Source of the DNA: an uncultured Clostridia bacterium
GTDB taxonomy: Bacteria; Bacillota; Clostridia; Oscillospirales; Acutalibacteraceae
Assembly (NCBI GenBank): GCA_947584595.1
Contig: CANPWP010000001.1
Coordinates: 1-64,000, forward strand
Reading direction: 5' to 3'
Length of the DNA: 64,000 nucleotides
In this document: piece by piece, positions 20,513-30,801 of the stretch
How the letters are laid out: each line of letters begins with the position of its first letter
Position numbering within the stretch: the stretch's first letter is position 1
The notes under the pieces: generated by a model
What the model was told of the DNA's origin: nothing
What the model saw: only the letters and a program-made list of their open reading frames with translations
Database searches by the model: none
Made by a program: the position numbers and the translations under genes

Positions 20513-22777
20513 TTACAGCAGATTTGCAATTAAAAGCTGAATTTTTGTTACGTCTCTTACATTAATATTATTATCGGAATCAAAATCAGCTGCATTCACC
20601 TGTTCGGAATCATTAACATCAATATACGGTTGATTATTGCTGTCAATAAAATTAGCTAAGAACATCTGTATATTCGTTGCATCCTTTATGGTTACTTCGC
20701 CGTCGTTATCAACATCGCCTTTTAGTCTTGGAGTAGGAGGGTCAGGCTGTTCCACTATATAATCTGACAATCCGCTGCCGTTAAATATTTTTTTCTCGCC
20801 TTTTTTAATAGTATATCCTGCATCCGTCGGATATTGAATTCCGTTGTTTCCGTTATTAAAAATAACATAGGCTGTATCATAATCCCAGCTTTCATTGAAA
20901 ACATATCCGTACATATCGCCGCCTAAGTCCGTCATTGCAATACCGGGCCATGTAGCGTTTTCAACTACTTTATTATCAGCATCCATATAATAAGAATAAA
21001 GATATAAACTATCCCAATTGTATTGGCTGTTATCAAAATAAACAACCGTTTCACCATCTATGGTAGGAGTAGAGAGCTTTGTAAAGGTAAATTTCTCAGT
21101 AACATTGTCACGTTCATTCTCACCGTAAAGAGTAATGGTTACTGAAGAGTTTTCTGCCATATTCTGTCCGATTGTGATTGTATCGCCTGTAACAAAATCA
21201 ACAGGAGCACCGTTATCAATCGTATATGTTGCCTTTGTTGTATTACGGGCTGTGAGAGTAAGTGTTAAAGTACCTCTAAAGTTTCCTCCGTTTTGAGAAA
21301 TTGAAACAGAAGGCTTTTTTACAAGATCACTGCTATATATAACAGAAATTGCGCCTGCTTTTACTGTACCCTGAAGCTTTCCGTCTGAAACGGTAAATTC
21401 TGCACCTGTTACCTGATCGTTATAAGTTCCGTTTTCAACATCTGATTGGCAATCTAAAGTAACATCTAAATCAGATGCATTAATAATTACCGCACCTGCA
21501 CTGCCACGCTCGATCATAAGTACCTTGTTATCTCCTGTGGGGTTAGAAAGTTTATTAGGCAAGCCTACCATAGCATTTCTAAACTGATTTACAGCAGCAA
21601 CCTCAGGATGGCAGAAGTTATCGTCGCCTTTAGCACCGATTTTGTTGTTGCCCCACTGGCTTTGTTTACTGCTGCCGTCAGGTCTGCTAAAGAACAGAGG
21701 TGTTGTATCCCCTCTTGCAGATATAACTGCCCAAGCATGTCTGATCTGCTGATTATCAAGCTGTGACCAGCTTCCATCATTACAGTAATTGTCGTGTGAT
21801 TCAACCCATGTTACCAATTTTTCGGTAGGTGCGCCATCTGACCTGTAATTTCCGAGATTGGAAGCACTAAAGTTGTTGCTTGATGCAGCACTTCTTATTG
21901 TACCACCATAACTTGAAGCTGTAACGCTCATAATTTTTGCGTAATCTCTTGTTCTGCTGCCTGAACCCTGCAAAATTTCACCATATTGAAATTCAGATCC
22001 GTTGTCTAAAACTACAGGCCAGAAATTGCTGGCAAAATCATATCCGTCAACAGGTTCGTCGTCCGGAAGTTCAATGTGTTTTGCAGCGTCATAACGGAAG
22101 CCGTCTGCACCGGCGGCTACACAGCTTTTAAGATAATTTAAAACCATCTGCTGAACATTTTCATTCTGAGTGTTTAAATCCTTAAGTCCTAAAAGATCAC
22201 CCTGTGTGCATTGATAGCGGTTGCCGTAATTATCAATGCCGAATCCATCATGGAAAGCTCCGCCGTCGATACTTGTAATTTCAGGGTCAATTGCACTTGT
22301 TGTACCGGTCATGTGGTTTACTACAGCATCAACAATAATTTTAATTCCGTATTTATCAGCTTCTGAGCACATAGCTTCAAATTCTTCTTTTGTTCCAAGC
22401 TGATAGTTCCCTATTACATAACGTGTGGGCTGATAATGATAATACCATTTACCATCGCCAAATAACTGCATTCCGCCGCCCTCACCTACAAGACATTCGT
22501 TAATGGGAGATGTTTGAACTGATGTAAAGCCTGCCTCTGCAATTTTGGGGAGATTTTCTTTAATGGTATTAAATGACCAACTCCACGCATGCAATATAGC
22601 ACCGTCTTTAATATTTTCCGTTAATCCGTAAGAATTATCGGCATCTGTACTCTGGGTATTATTAGTTTCATACGCTTTAGCATTAATTTCCGTATTAAAT
22701 AAGGAAACAGAAAATGCAGAAAGTATCATTAAAACAGATAATACAAGTGATAAAGGTTTTTTCAATGTTTTTTTCAT
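20513..22777 (-). CDS. Secreted GH13 alpha-amylase with CBM26-like starch-binding module and C-terminal type I dockerin
   Basis: Signal peptide; GH13 motifs DAVVNHM, DGFRYDAAKHIE, WVESHDNY; CBM26-like VVYFDNSQYNWDSLYLYSYY..WPGIAM; dockerin GDVDNDGEVTIKDATNIQMFLA..ADFDSDNNINVRDVTKIQLLIANLL. Confidence 0.9.
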   Translation of the reverse strand: MKKTLKKPLSLVLSVLMILSAFSVSLFNTEINAKAYETNNTQSTDADNSYGLTENIKDGAILHAWSWSFNTIKENLPKIAEAGFTSVQTSPINECLVGEGGGMQLFGDGKWYYHYQPTRYVIGNYQLGTKEEFEAMCSEADKYGIKIIVDAVVNHMTGTTSAIDPEITSIDGGAFHDGFGIDNYGNRYQCTQGDLLGLKDLNTQNENVQQMVLNYLKSCVAAGADGFRYDAAKHIELPDDEPVDGYDFASNFWPVVLDNGSEFQYGEILQGSGSRTRDYAKIMSVTASSYGGTIRSAASSNNFSASNLGNYRSDGAPTEKLVTWVESHDNYCNDGSWSQLDNQQIRHAWAVISARGDTTPLFFSRPDGSSKQSQWGNNKIGAKGDDNFCHPEVAAVNQFRNAMVGLPNKLSNPTGDNKVLMIERGSAGAVIINASDLDVTLDCQSDVENGTYNDQVTGAEFTVSDGKLQGTVKAGAISVIYSSDLVKKPSVSISQNGGNFRGTLTLTLTARNTTKATYTIDNGAPVDFVTGDTITIGQNMAENSSVTITLYGENERDNVTEKFTFTKLSTPTIDGETVVYFDNSQYNWDSLYLYSYYMDADNKVVENATWPGIAMTDLGGDMYGYVFNESWDYDTAYVIFNNGNNGIQYPTDAGYTIKKGEKKIFNGSGLSDYIVEQPDPPTPRLKGDVDNDGEVTIKDATNIQMFLANFIDSNNQPYIDVNDSEQVNAADFDSDNNINVRDVTKIQLLIANLL

Positions 22778-23004
22778 GTTAATTTCTCCTCCTTTTCACT
22801 TTAAGTATAAAATTAATTTAACTTAAAGTCAAGAGCAAAATAGCCATAAAATATAAATAATTTAAATAATGATTGGTAAAAAAGTACTTTTCTGACAAAA
22901 AACTTAAAAATTTTAAAAGGAGATATTGAAAATTTTGCATATCTTTTTAAAAATCTATTAAGTACTAAAATACCGACATATAACAAATCTCATTTACAAA
23001 AATG

Positions 23005-23030
23005 CGGGGAAACTACTCTTAGTTTCCCCG
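23005..23030 (-). terminator. Terminator of the sugar ABC transporter operon
   Basis: cggggaaact-actctt-agtttccccg, then gcattttt on the - strand. Confidence 0.75.
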
Positions 23031-23077
23031 TCAAATAAAAACAATTAATTAAGTTTATAAATTTTGTCACTAAAAAA

Positions 23078-23935
23078 TTATCCTTTTACAGCACCTGAAA
23101 CAATACCTTTAATAATATGCTTTTGACAAGCAAAGTAGAAAATTATAATCGGAATAATACTCAATATGATAAGCGCCATAATAGCACCAATATCGGTTTG
23201 ACCGTAGCTTCCGTTAAGGTATTGAATATGAATTGGAATTGTTCTGTAAAGTTTAATATCAAGAACAAGATACGGAAGGAGATAGTCGTTCCATATCCAC
23301 ATTGTTTCAAGAATACCTACTGAAATAAATGTAGGTTTCATTATAGGCAATACAACGCCAAAGAAAGTTCTAAGCGGACCTGCACCGTCAATACTTGCAG
23401 CCTCTTCAATTTCAATGGGGATTGATTTAACAAATCCCGTAAACATAAATATTGCAAGTCCGGCACCGAAGCCAAGATAAACAATAACAATACCCCAAGG
23501 AGTATTAAGTTTTAAGTTATCGGCAGTCTTTGAAAGTGTGTACATAACCATTTGGAAAGGTACGATCATAGAGAAAACGCAGAAATAATAAATTATTTTA
23601 CAAACAATACTGTTAACTCTTGAAATATACCAGGCACTCATTGCAGTACATATTAAAATTACAAAGACGGTTGCTATTGTAATAAATAAGCTTATTGCTA
23701 TTGATTTGTAAAAAGGATAGTTGCCGTAAAAGATACCGTTTATATAGTTATCGAAGCCCACGAAATTCTGAGCATTTGGCAGAGTAAACGGTTCAGCACT
23801 AATTCCTGTTTTAAGCTTAAATGAGTTCATTAATACAATAAAAATAGGAGAAACATAAAATACAGCAATAATACTGAAAACAACAGTTAAAATGGTTTTA
23901 GATATTTTACTTTTTTTCTTAACATTTGCATCCAT
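23078..23935 (-). CDS. Carbohydrate ABC transporter permease (MalG-like)
   Basis: Binding-protein-dependent permease EAASIDGAGPLRTFFGVVLPIMKP motif. Confidence 0.9.
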   Translation of the reverse strand: MDANVKKKSKISKTILTVVFSIIAVFYVSPIFIVLMNSFKLKTGISAEPFTLPNAQNFVGFDNYINGIFYGNYPFYKSIAISLFITIATVFVILICTAMSAWYISRVNSIVCKIIYYFCVFSMIVPFQMVMYTLSKTADNLKLNTPWGIVIVYLGFGAGLAIFMFTGFVKSIPIEIEEAASIDGAGPLRTFFGVVLPIMKPTFISVGILETMWIWNDYLLPYLVLDIKLYRTIPIHIQYLNGSYGQTDIGAIMALIILSIIPIIIFYFACQKHIIKGIVSGAVKG

Positions 23936-24804
23936 TATTGCTGCACCTCCCTCTTTCTTGTAAAGTAAAGCTGAATCAAACCAATAAATGCAACTATTAT
24001 AAAGAAAATAACAGCCTTAGCCTGACCGACGCCACGAGTATTTGCATTTTGATAAAATGTATCATAAATGTTTAGTGCAAGCATTTGTGTTTCATAAACC
24101 GTAGTACCTGAGGCTTGTACAACACCAGGCAGACCATTTGTTAAAGCTAAGTTTTGGTCAAACAATTTAAATGAGTTTGTAAGTGTTAAAAAAGTACATA
24201 TTGTAATTGATGGCGCCATCATAGGAATTGTAATTCTTCTCATAAGCTGAGATTTGTTTGCACCGTCAATTCTTGCAGCTTCATATAAATCTCCGGGAAT
24301 GCTTTGGAACCCCGAAATATAAATAATCATCATGTAACCGATTTGCTGCCAGCACATAAGGATTACCAATCCCCAAAAACCGAATGTTGCATCTGCTACG
24401 ATTGTTTTACCGTAATTCAAAAGAATACCGTTAAAAATCAACTGCCAGATATATCCCAAAACAATGCCGCCGATAAGATTCGGCATAAAAAAGGTCGTTC
24501 TGAATATATTTGAGCCCCTGATTCCCATTGTTAAAACATAACCAACAATGAAAGCTAAAACATTTATAAATACAACAGATACTATAACAAATGCAACCGT
24601 AAACCAAAATGCACTTGAAAATGTTTCATCCTGAAAGGCCTGAATATAGTTATCAAAACCTACAAATGTCGCATTACTTGTGGTTACAAATTTACAAAAG
24701 GAAAGGTAAATTCCCTGAAAAAATGGCCATACAAATGCCATAATAAAAGCTGCCAAGGTAGGCAAAACAAATATGACAAAATATTTTTTATTTTTTTGAA
24801 TCAA
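23935..24804 (-). CDS. Carbohydrate ABC transporter permease (MalF-like)
   Basis: YEAARIDGANKSQLMRRITIPMMAP EAA loop; overlaps the downstream permease. Confidence 0.9.
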   Translation of the reverse strand: MIQKNKKYFVIFVLPTLAAFIMAFVWPFFQGIYLSFCKFVTTSNATFVGFDNYIQAFQDETFSSAFWFTVAFVIVSVVFINVLAFIVGYVLTMGIRGSNIFRTTFFMPNLIGGIVLGYIWQLIFNGILLNYGKTIVADATFGFWGLVILMCWQQIGYMMIIYISGFQSIPGDLYEAARIDGANKSQLMRRITIPMMAPSITICTFLTLTNSFKLFDQNLALTNGLPGVVQASGTTVYETQMLALNIYDTFYQNANTRGVGQAKAVIFFIIVAFIGLIQLYFTRKREVQQ

Positions 24805-24837
24805 AAGGATTACCTCCCTTAGTAGTTTGTTTAAAAA

Positions 24838-24860
24838 AGAGGAGCGCTGAACGCTCCTCT
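24838..24860 (-). terminator. Intercistronic hairpin/terminator between solute-binding protein and permease genes
   Basis: agaggagcg-ttcag-cgctcctct followed by tttttt on the - strand. Confidence 0.65.
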
Positions 24861-24876
24861 TTCATGAGCTTATTGA

Positions 24877-26238
24877 TTATTTATTAGCTGCTGCGTACTC
24901 TGTTTTCCAGCCTTGTACGAATGCTGTTACTACATCATCCCATGAGCCTGTGCCTGCTGCATACTGTGTAAGAGCTGCACCGACGCCGTCTTTCCATTTT
25001 TCTGACGGAATTGTAGAGAAGTTCCAAGAAACTGGGGTATTGCCTGCTGCTACATCCTCATTAGCAATAGCAACTAACGGGTTAGCGGCTTTTTTAGCAT
25101 TTTTGAAAGGAATTACAAAGCCCATATCATCTGCAAGAGCTTTTGTACCTTTATCACTTGTAACGCACCAATTAAGGAATTCAAGCGTAGCCTTAACGTC
25201 TTCTTCAGAAGCATTTTTGTTTACGCACCAATAGTTCTCTGAACCTGTGCAAAGGCCCTGTTTTTCTTCGCCGTCAACACCGATATAAATCGGGAGCATA
25301 CCGTATTCTTCGTCCTTTAAGCCTTCGCCTGATTTTTCATCATAAGCTGTGTCGCCGTATGCCCAAGTACCGTTCTGGTAGAATACAGCCTTACCTGTTT
25401 TAAACTCTGTTGTAGCATCAGTAGCTGTTTTACTTGCAAGAGCGGTCTTATCGCAAGTAGAATTGTTGATATAAAGGTCCCAAATCTGTTTGTAGTTATC
25501 TAAATATTTCCCTTCAATAGCGTCTGTTGATGTGATACCTTTATCTTTATACTCATAATAGATAGGCATATTAGCAAGATGAGTTTTAAATCTCCAGTCA
25601 TCTGAGCTATCCATACCTGCTGAAGTGAACGCACCGTCAACACCTAAAGCGTCTTTATTAGCCTGGATTTCTTCTGCAACTGTCTTTAATTTATCAAAGC
25701 TTTTGATTTCATCAACACTCTTAACTGTTGCAAAATCGGATTCAAAGTATTTATTAAGCAATGTTTTGTTGTAAATAATACCGTATGTCTCAACAACATA
25801 AGCAACACCATAAACAGCATTGTCATCTTTAAGAAGAAATTCATCATTTGTAACTTCATTGATAATATCTGCACCGGAAAGGTCATAACAATAATCTTTC
25901 CAGTTTGCAAGACCTACGGGTCCGTTTACCTGGAACAATGTAGGAGCGTCAGTCTTATCCATTTCAGATGTCAATGTCTGCTCGTATGTTCCCTCGGCAG
26001 CTGTTACAACTGTAACCTTAACACCTGTTTCATCAGTATAAGCTTTTGCAAGATTCTGCCACTGCTTATCCTGCTCCGGCTTAAATTGCAAATAATAAAC
26101 TTTTCCGCTTGCTGCTGTGCCGCCGTTGTTACCATCTGTTGCTGATGTTCCGCCATTATTTCCGCCGCAGCCTGCGAATACGGATGCCATCATACAGCCT
26201 GCTAAACCAACAGCCAATAATTTTGATAGTTTTTTCAC
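24877..26238 (-). CDS. Carbohydrate ABC transporter solute-binding lipoprotein
   Basis: Lipobox SVFAGCGG; MalE-like architecture; upstream of two permeases. Confidence 0.9.
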   Translation of the reverse strand: MKKLSKLLAVGLAGCMMASVFAGCGGNNGGTSATDGNNGGTAASGKVYYLQFKPEQDKQWQNLAKAYTDETGVKVTVVTAAEGTYEQTLTSEMDKTDAPTLFQVNGPVGLANWKDYCYDLSGADIINEVTNDEFLLKDDNAVYGVAYVVETYGIIYNKTLLNKYFESDFATVKSVDEIKSFDKLKTVAEEIQANKDALGVDGAFTSAGMDSSDDWRFKTHLANMPIYYEYKDKGITSTDAIEGKYLDNYKQIWDLYINNSTCDKTALASKTATDATTEFKTGKAVFYQNGTWAYGDTAYDEKSGEGLKDEEYGMLPIYIGVDGEEKQGLCTGSENYWCVNKNASEEDVKATLEFLNWCVTSDKGTKALADDMGFVIPFKNAKKAANPLVAIANEDVAAGNTPVSWNFSTIPSEKWKDGVGAALTQYAAGTGSWDDVVTAFVQGWKTEYAAANK

Positions 26239-26462
26239 TTTTTTAGTCTCCTTTATTATTTATTAGTAATAACAACCGATAGTAAAATATACCAAATTAT
26301 TACTTCGAGTGTATAATAACATTTTTGATTTAAATTTTCAATAGTTTTTTGGATATTTTTATAATTTTTTTTAATAAAGTGCAAAAGTATTAGAAAAAAT
26401 AATGAATTTATTTAATATATTTATTTAATAGGCTAAATTTATTATTTCATTTTATCTTATGA

Positions 26463-26966
26463 TTATTCTCCCCATTTATGATTATGAAGCTGTCCCTTAC
26501 ATAAAAGGTGAGGATAATCCCATTGACGCAGCACCTCATAAACTGCAATTGCAACTGAGTTTGAAAGATTTAAACTTCTTGCCTCGCTAATCATAGGAAT
26601 TCTCAGGGTACTTTCCTGATTTTTTAAAAGCAATTCTTCCGGCAGACCTTTTGTTTCTTTGCCGAAAAGCAAATATGCTTTATCAGGATACTCAGCGTCC
26701 GAATGTCTGCGGGTGCCTTTTGTTGAAAAATAAAAATATTTTCCGCCTTTCGTTTTTTCAAAAAAGTCATCTAAGTTTTCATAATAAGTTATATCGAGCA
26801 AATTCCAATAATCAAGTCCTGCTCGTTTTAAATACTTATCGTTAATCTTAAATCCCAGTGGTTTCACAAGATGCAGCTTTGCACCTGTCGCTGCACAGGT
26901 TCTTGCAATATTACCTGTGTTTTGTGGAATTTCAGGCTCAACCATTACAATATTTAACTCTGCCAT
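26463..26966 (-). CDS. trmL: tRNA (cytidine(34)-2'-O)-methyltransferase, TrmL family
   Basis: SPOUT motifs PEIPQNTGNIARTCAATG, LLFGKETKGLPEE, RSLNLSNSVAIAVYE. Confidence 0.92.
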   Translation of the reverse strand: MAELNIVMVEPEIPQNTGNIARTCAATGAKLHLVKPLGFKINDKYLKRAGLDYWNLLDITYYENLDDFFEKTKGGKYFYFSTKGTRRHSDAEYPDKAYLLFGKETKGLPEELLLKNQESTLRIPMISEARSLNLSNSVAIAVYEVLRQWDYPHLLCKGQLHNHKWGE

Positions 26967-27421
26967 ATTAATCACCTCGTAAAATTTTCAAGGTATATTA
27001 TAGCAGTTTTTCAAAAAAATGAATACAGGTTTATTGAAAGCCTAAAAATATTTTTGCTTTAACATAAAGAAAATTTCGTAAAATATACTATTTTACAGAA
27101 TAACTGTTAAAGACAAGTAAAAAAACTTGAAATATATATCCGCTTTTTTATTATCTGTGCATTTTTTATCTTTATTCTGATTTTGAAAATATAATTTTCA
27201 TATTCTAAAAGACTTTTTTGTACAGCTATGAATTAACTATTTTTCATATAAGTAATTATTTAACATCTCTTTTATAAAAATATACATTACAATCAGAATA
27301 AATCTTGTCGTAAATAAGACGCTTGCTGATATTTAATACCAAAAGTTATCATTTTTATATAAGTTGAAAATGTAAACAATATTAATGCAGAAAAACTGCA
27401 TAAAAAATATGGAGGTAGAAT

Positions 27422-27601
27422 ATGAGCAACAATATTTCAAATATGGTTAAAGGTGTATCTTTAGGACTTATGGCAGGAGTTGCCGTTGGATTTGCAAGTA
27501 AAAAAATGATTGACGAAAACCCAAAAATGCGTAAAAAGGCAAATAAAGCTATGCAGACTGTAAGCTCAATTATAGATACAGCCCAGTATATGCTTAAATA
27601 A
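27422..27601 (+). CDS. Small (59 aa) YtxH-like protein
   Basis: ATG with ggaggt RBS; translates MSNNISNMVKGVSLGLMAGVAVGFASKKMIDENPKMRKKANKAMQTVSSIIDTAQYMLK; followed by terminator; below the ORF-track cutoff. Confidence 0.75.
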   Translation: MSNNISNMVKGVSLGLMAGVAVGFASKKMIDENPKMRKKANKAMQTVSSIIDTAQYMLK

Positions 27602-27637
27602 TTTTTTTAATTTTATAAAAAATTTTATAAAATAAAA

Positions 27638-27659
27638 TGCCAACCCAAATGGGTTGGCA
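27638..27659. terminator. Bidirectional terminator between convergent genes
   Basis: tgccaaccc-aaat-gggttggca flanked by A/T-rich tails on both sides. Confidence 0.75.
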
Positions 27660-27681
27660 AAAATTTTTACTTAATAATTAA

Positions 27682-29178
27682 TTATGAAACAAAACCTGAA
27701 GGGTCAAGTCTTGATGAACCAAGTCTTATCTCAAAATGAAGGTGTGTACCTGTTGAATCACCTGTTGTTCCCATACCTGCAATTGTCTGTCCCTGTGATA
27801 CATAATCACCTATTGATACATATATACTGTTGCAGTGACCGTAAAGCGTCTGATAACCGTTGCCGTGGTCAATGATTACATAGTTTCCGTAACCACTGTC
27901 ATCATATCCTGCCCAGATAACTGTACCGCCGTCAGAAGCTACGATTGCTTCATCAGTCACACCGTTTGAAATATCAAGACCAGTATGGGTTGTACCCCAA
28001 CGATAACCGTAACCGCTTGTAATGTTATGGGTATTTGGAACAGGCCAGATAAAATTACCTGTTGCAATACCTGATACTCCTGAAACCGTTGCTAAAGCCT
28101 CGGCTGTTTCCTGTGAACCGACTGACACGATTTCAGTAACAGGCTCCTCAATTACCTCGCTTGCGATTTCTACTGAATCTGTCTGTACGCCGTCTGTAAA
28201 TGTTACATTATAGGTCACCTTTTCAAGTCCCGGTTTTCCTTCTTGTTTAACCTCTTCATAGCTTGTTTCCTGTGATTCATCATATTCAAATTTTGTTTCA
28301 TAGGCAATTTCTCTTTCAGAATACATTTCTGTTGTAAGAGAAATTTGAACCAAGGAACTTACCTTTTTAATTAATTTACTTATTGGAATAATTTCGGATG
28401 ATTTATATTCGCCCGGTTTAACTTCAATATCGTTTACATACTCTGTTTTAGTTGTGTCATCATAGTCTTTTTTTGCGTCTTCAAGCAAATCTTCAAGAGA
28501 TTTATAAAGCTCATTTTCATCACTTACCGCACCAACAAACTTGCCGTCTATATAAAGACCTGACGTTTGGGATAACTCATTTGTAATTATTGACGCCACT
28601 TCATCAAGTATGCCATTATCAATAGGAGCAACGCTGTCGTCGGTGGCAATTTCCACATAATTGTCCGAATATTCTGAATTATTACTGCTTAACGACTGTG
28701 GAAGTAAAGTCGTTTTTGTTGATAAAACACTTTCATCCGGAATTGATAAATTAGCACCCGCCGCACTAAATACGGCTAAAACTGAAAATACACCGGCAAC
28801 ACAGGCAGTCATTGTACCTAAAACGGCTTTATGCTTAATAAAGTTAGTTGATATAGGCTGAAAGCCTCTTGTATATCTAACTGAATATGTTTTCTTTTTA
28901 AGCGGTTTTTTTGCACTTTTCAATGAAAAATTTAAAGCTTTAACTGAAAACTCATTATTTCCCATTCTTGCATTTTTGTAACAAGCGTCAAGAGTGGGGG
29001 TTTGTTTTCTTTCTCTTTGTTTTGGTTTTTCAAAACTTTTTTTAAGGCAATATGTTACCTGCACTGTTTGTTTTAAAAAACGAACTGTACGTTTAGCATA
29101 ATGCCTTTTTATTTTTCTTGTGGTTTTTAAAGTTTCTATTTCGCCGAAACCGTCTAAACCAATAAACTTAGTTTTCAA
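27682..29178 (-). CDS. M23 family metallopeptidase with G5-like domain
   Basis: GYRWGTTHTGLDISNG..VIIDHGNGYQTLYGHC..GDSTGTHLHFEIR; G5-like segment EVKQEGKPGLEKVTYNVTFTDGV. Confidence 0.88.
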   Translation of the reverse strand: MKTKFIGLDGFGEIETLKTTRKIKRHYAKRTVRFLKQTVQVTYCLKKSFEKPKQRERKQTPTLDACYKNARMGNNEFSVKALNFSLKSAKKPLKKKTYSVRYTRGFQPISTNFIKHKAVLGTMTACVAGVFSVLAVFSAAGANLSIPDESVLSTKTTLLPQSLSSNNSEYSDNYVEIATDDSVAPIDNGILDEVASIITNELSQTSGLYIDGKFVGAVSDENELYKSLEDLLEDAKKDYDDTTKTEYVNDIEVKPGEYKSSEIIPISKLIKKVSSLVQISLTTEMYSEREIAYETKFEYDESQETSYEEVKQEGKPGLEKVTYNVTFTDGVQTDSVEIASEVIEEPVTEIVSVGSQETAEALATVSGVSGIATGNFIWPVPNTHNITSGYGYRWGTTHTGLDISNGVTDEAIVASDGGTVIWAGYDDSGYGNYVIIDHGNGYQTLYGHCNSIYVSIGDYVSQGQTIAGMGTTGDSTGTHLHFEIRLGSSRLDPSGFVS

Positions 29179-29348
29179 AATAAATTTCTCCTAACCAAAT
29201 ATTTTGTTACAAGTTTGTAACAAAAGTACTATCTTATTATAACAAGTTATTACAAAAATGCAACCTTTTTAGAACAGCTTTGTAATACCTATACAATAAA
29301 CCAGAGGATATTTATTTATTTTTTATATTAGATTTAGGTATTTTGTGA

Positions 29349-29813
29349 TTATATATCACAATTATACTTTAAATCATCGACTGTTTTATCCTTTACCAAA
29401 TTATAATATTTTACAAGTGCCTTATTTGCTCCCTCTGCATCATGCTCTAAATAGTTGCCGCATTCCTCTTTTTTATTGCCGGGAATTTCCCCCTTGTGCA
29501 GACTGCATTTTAAAATCGTATCTTTAATAAATTGTAATGCAGTTTCGCTATCCATATCTCTTAAAAGAAAGTAAAATCCAGTTCTGCACCCCATTGGTCC
29601 GAAGTAAATCACCTTATCTGCATACTCGCTGTTTCTTGAATATGTTGCAAATAAATGCTCTATTGTATGCATCACAGGGTTCGACAAAAAAGGCGGAGTG
29701 TTTGGTTTAATAAAACGCAAATCGTATGTTGTTATATCTCCGTCTATTCTTGAAATATAAATTCCCGGTTCCAATAAATTGTGATCAACCTTAAAGCTTT
29801 CAATTTTTTTCAT
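29349..29813 (-). CDS. luxS: S-ribosylhomocysteine lyase
   Basis: PVMHTIEHLFATYSRN, YFGPMGCRTGFYF zinc-site motifs. Confidence 0.92.
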   Translation of the reverse strand: MKKIESFKVDHNLLEPGIYISRIDGDITTYDLRFIKPNTPPFLSNPVMHTIEHLFATYSRNSEYADKVIYFGPMGCRTGFYFLLRDMDSETALQFIKDTILKCSLHKGEIPGNKKEECGNYLEHDAEGANKALVKYYNLVKDKTVDDLKYNCDI

Positions 29814-29828
29814 AAGAACCAATCCTTT

Positions 29829-30668
29829 TCAATAATTTTTATAATAAACATTTAAATCTGTTGTGCCTTCAATTCCGTTTATTTCTCCGTTCTCCGAATA
29901 CTGCCACATTGTATATCCAGCCGTTATGGACGGTGTATCCGTATATTCTGAATACCAAAAATCATATTCCGAAAGCACGGTATGATTATATCTGTTATAA
30001 ACATTTTCTTTGGCATAAATCATAAATTTATAACCTTTTTCATTTATTCTGTCACAAAATGCTTTTGCACAAACCGTAAGAACAGTGTCGCTTAAATTAT
30101 CTGTTCTTGCGGTATCATCTTCAATCTTTTCCCAGTCAAATGCAATGGGAAAGTCAAGAGTCTCACCGTTTAAAATTTCTGCTGAATAATCAGCTTCTTC
30201 TGCGGCCTCTTCTTCATTTACCGCCTGAGAGAAAAAATATCCCCCTACTTTAAGTCCTGCGTCTTTTGCATTTTGAATATACTCAAGAGCTTTTTCATCA
30301 GTATAAAGTGTTCCTGCTGCGCCATAGCCTCTGCCGCCTAAACGAACCATTACAAAGCTTATCCCATCATCTTTTACCTTTTCAAAATCCACTTTTCCGC
30401 TGAATTCGGAAATGTCAATTCCTTTTAATAAATTATCATTTAAATAAGACGGAATTGTTTTTGGGTTTCTTTCTTTAAGGGGTACTGTAGTTTCTACAGT
30501 TGTATTTTTTAATAAAGCATCTGCATTTTTTGTTGTTTCAGTTTCAGAAAATGTTGTTTTTTCTGTTTGACTTGAGGGTTTTGTTTCTTTTCCATTGCAA
30601 GAAGAAAAAAACAGTACTAATATTAAAAAGCAAAATAGGTTCATAGTATTTAAAATTTTTCTTTTCAT
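29829..30668 (-). CDS. GH25 lysozyme-like lipoprotein
   Basis: Lipobox LFFSSCNG; GIDISEFSGKVDFEKVK, AFDWEKIEDD, MWQYSENGEINGIEGTTDLNVYY. Confidence 0.88.
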   Translation of the reverse strand: MKRKILNTMNLFCFLILVLFFSSCNGKETKPSSQTEKTTFSETETTKNADALLKNTTVETTVPLKERNPKTIPSYLNDNLLKGIDISEFSGKVDFEKVKDDGISFVMVRLGGRGYGAAGTLYTDEKALEYIQNAKDAGLKVGGYFFSQAVNEEEAAEEADYSAEILNGETLDFPIAFDWEKIEDDTARTDNLSDTVLTVCAKAFCDRINEKGYKFMIYAKENVYNRYNHTVLSEYDFWYSEYTDTPSITAGYTMWQYSENGEINGIEGTTDLNVYYKNY

Positions 30669-30801
30669 ATAATATCCTCCTGCATTTTATAAAAAGAGAA
30701 TAGCACAAAATAAAAATTCTGTAAATATTAATTTTATCTTGAATAAAGCAAAAAAGGATTGTATAATTATCATGTTAGAGCAGTAATGTGGAGAAATATG
30801 T

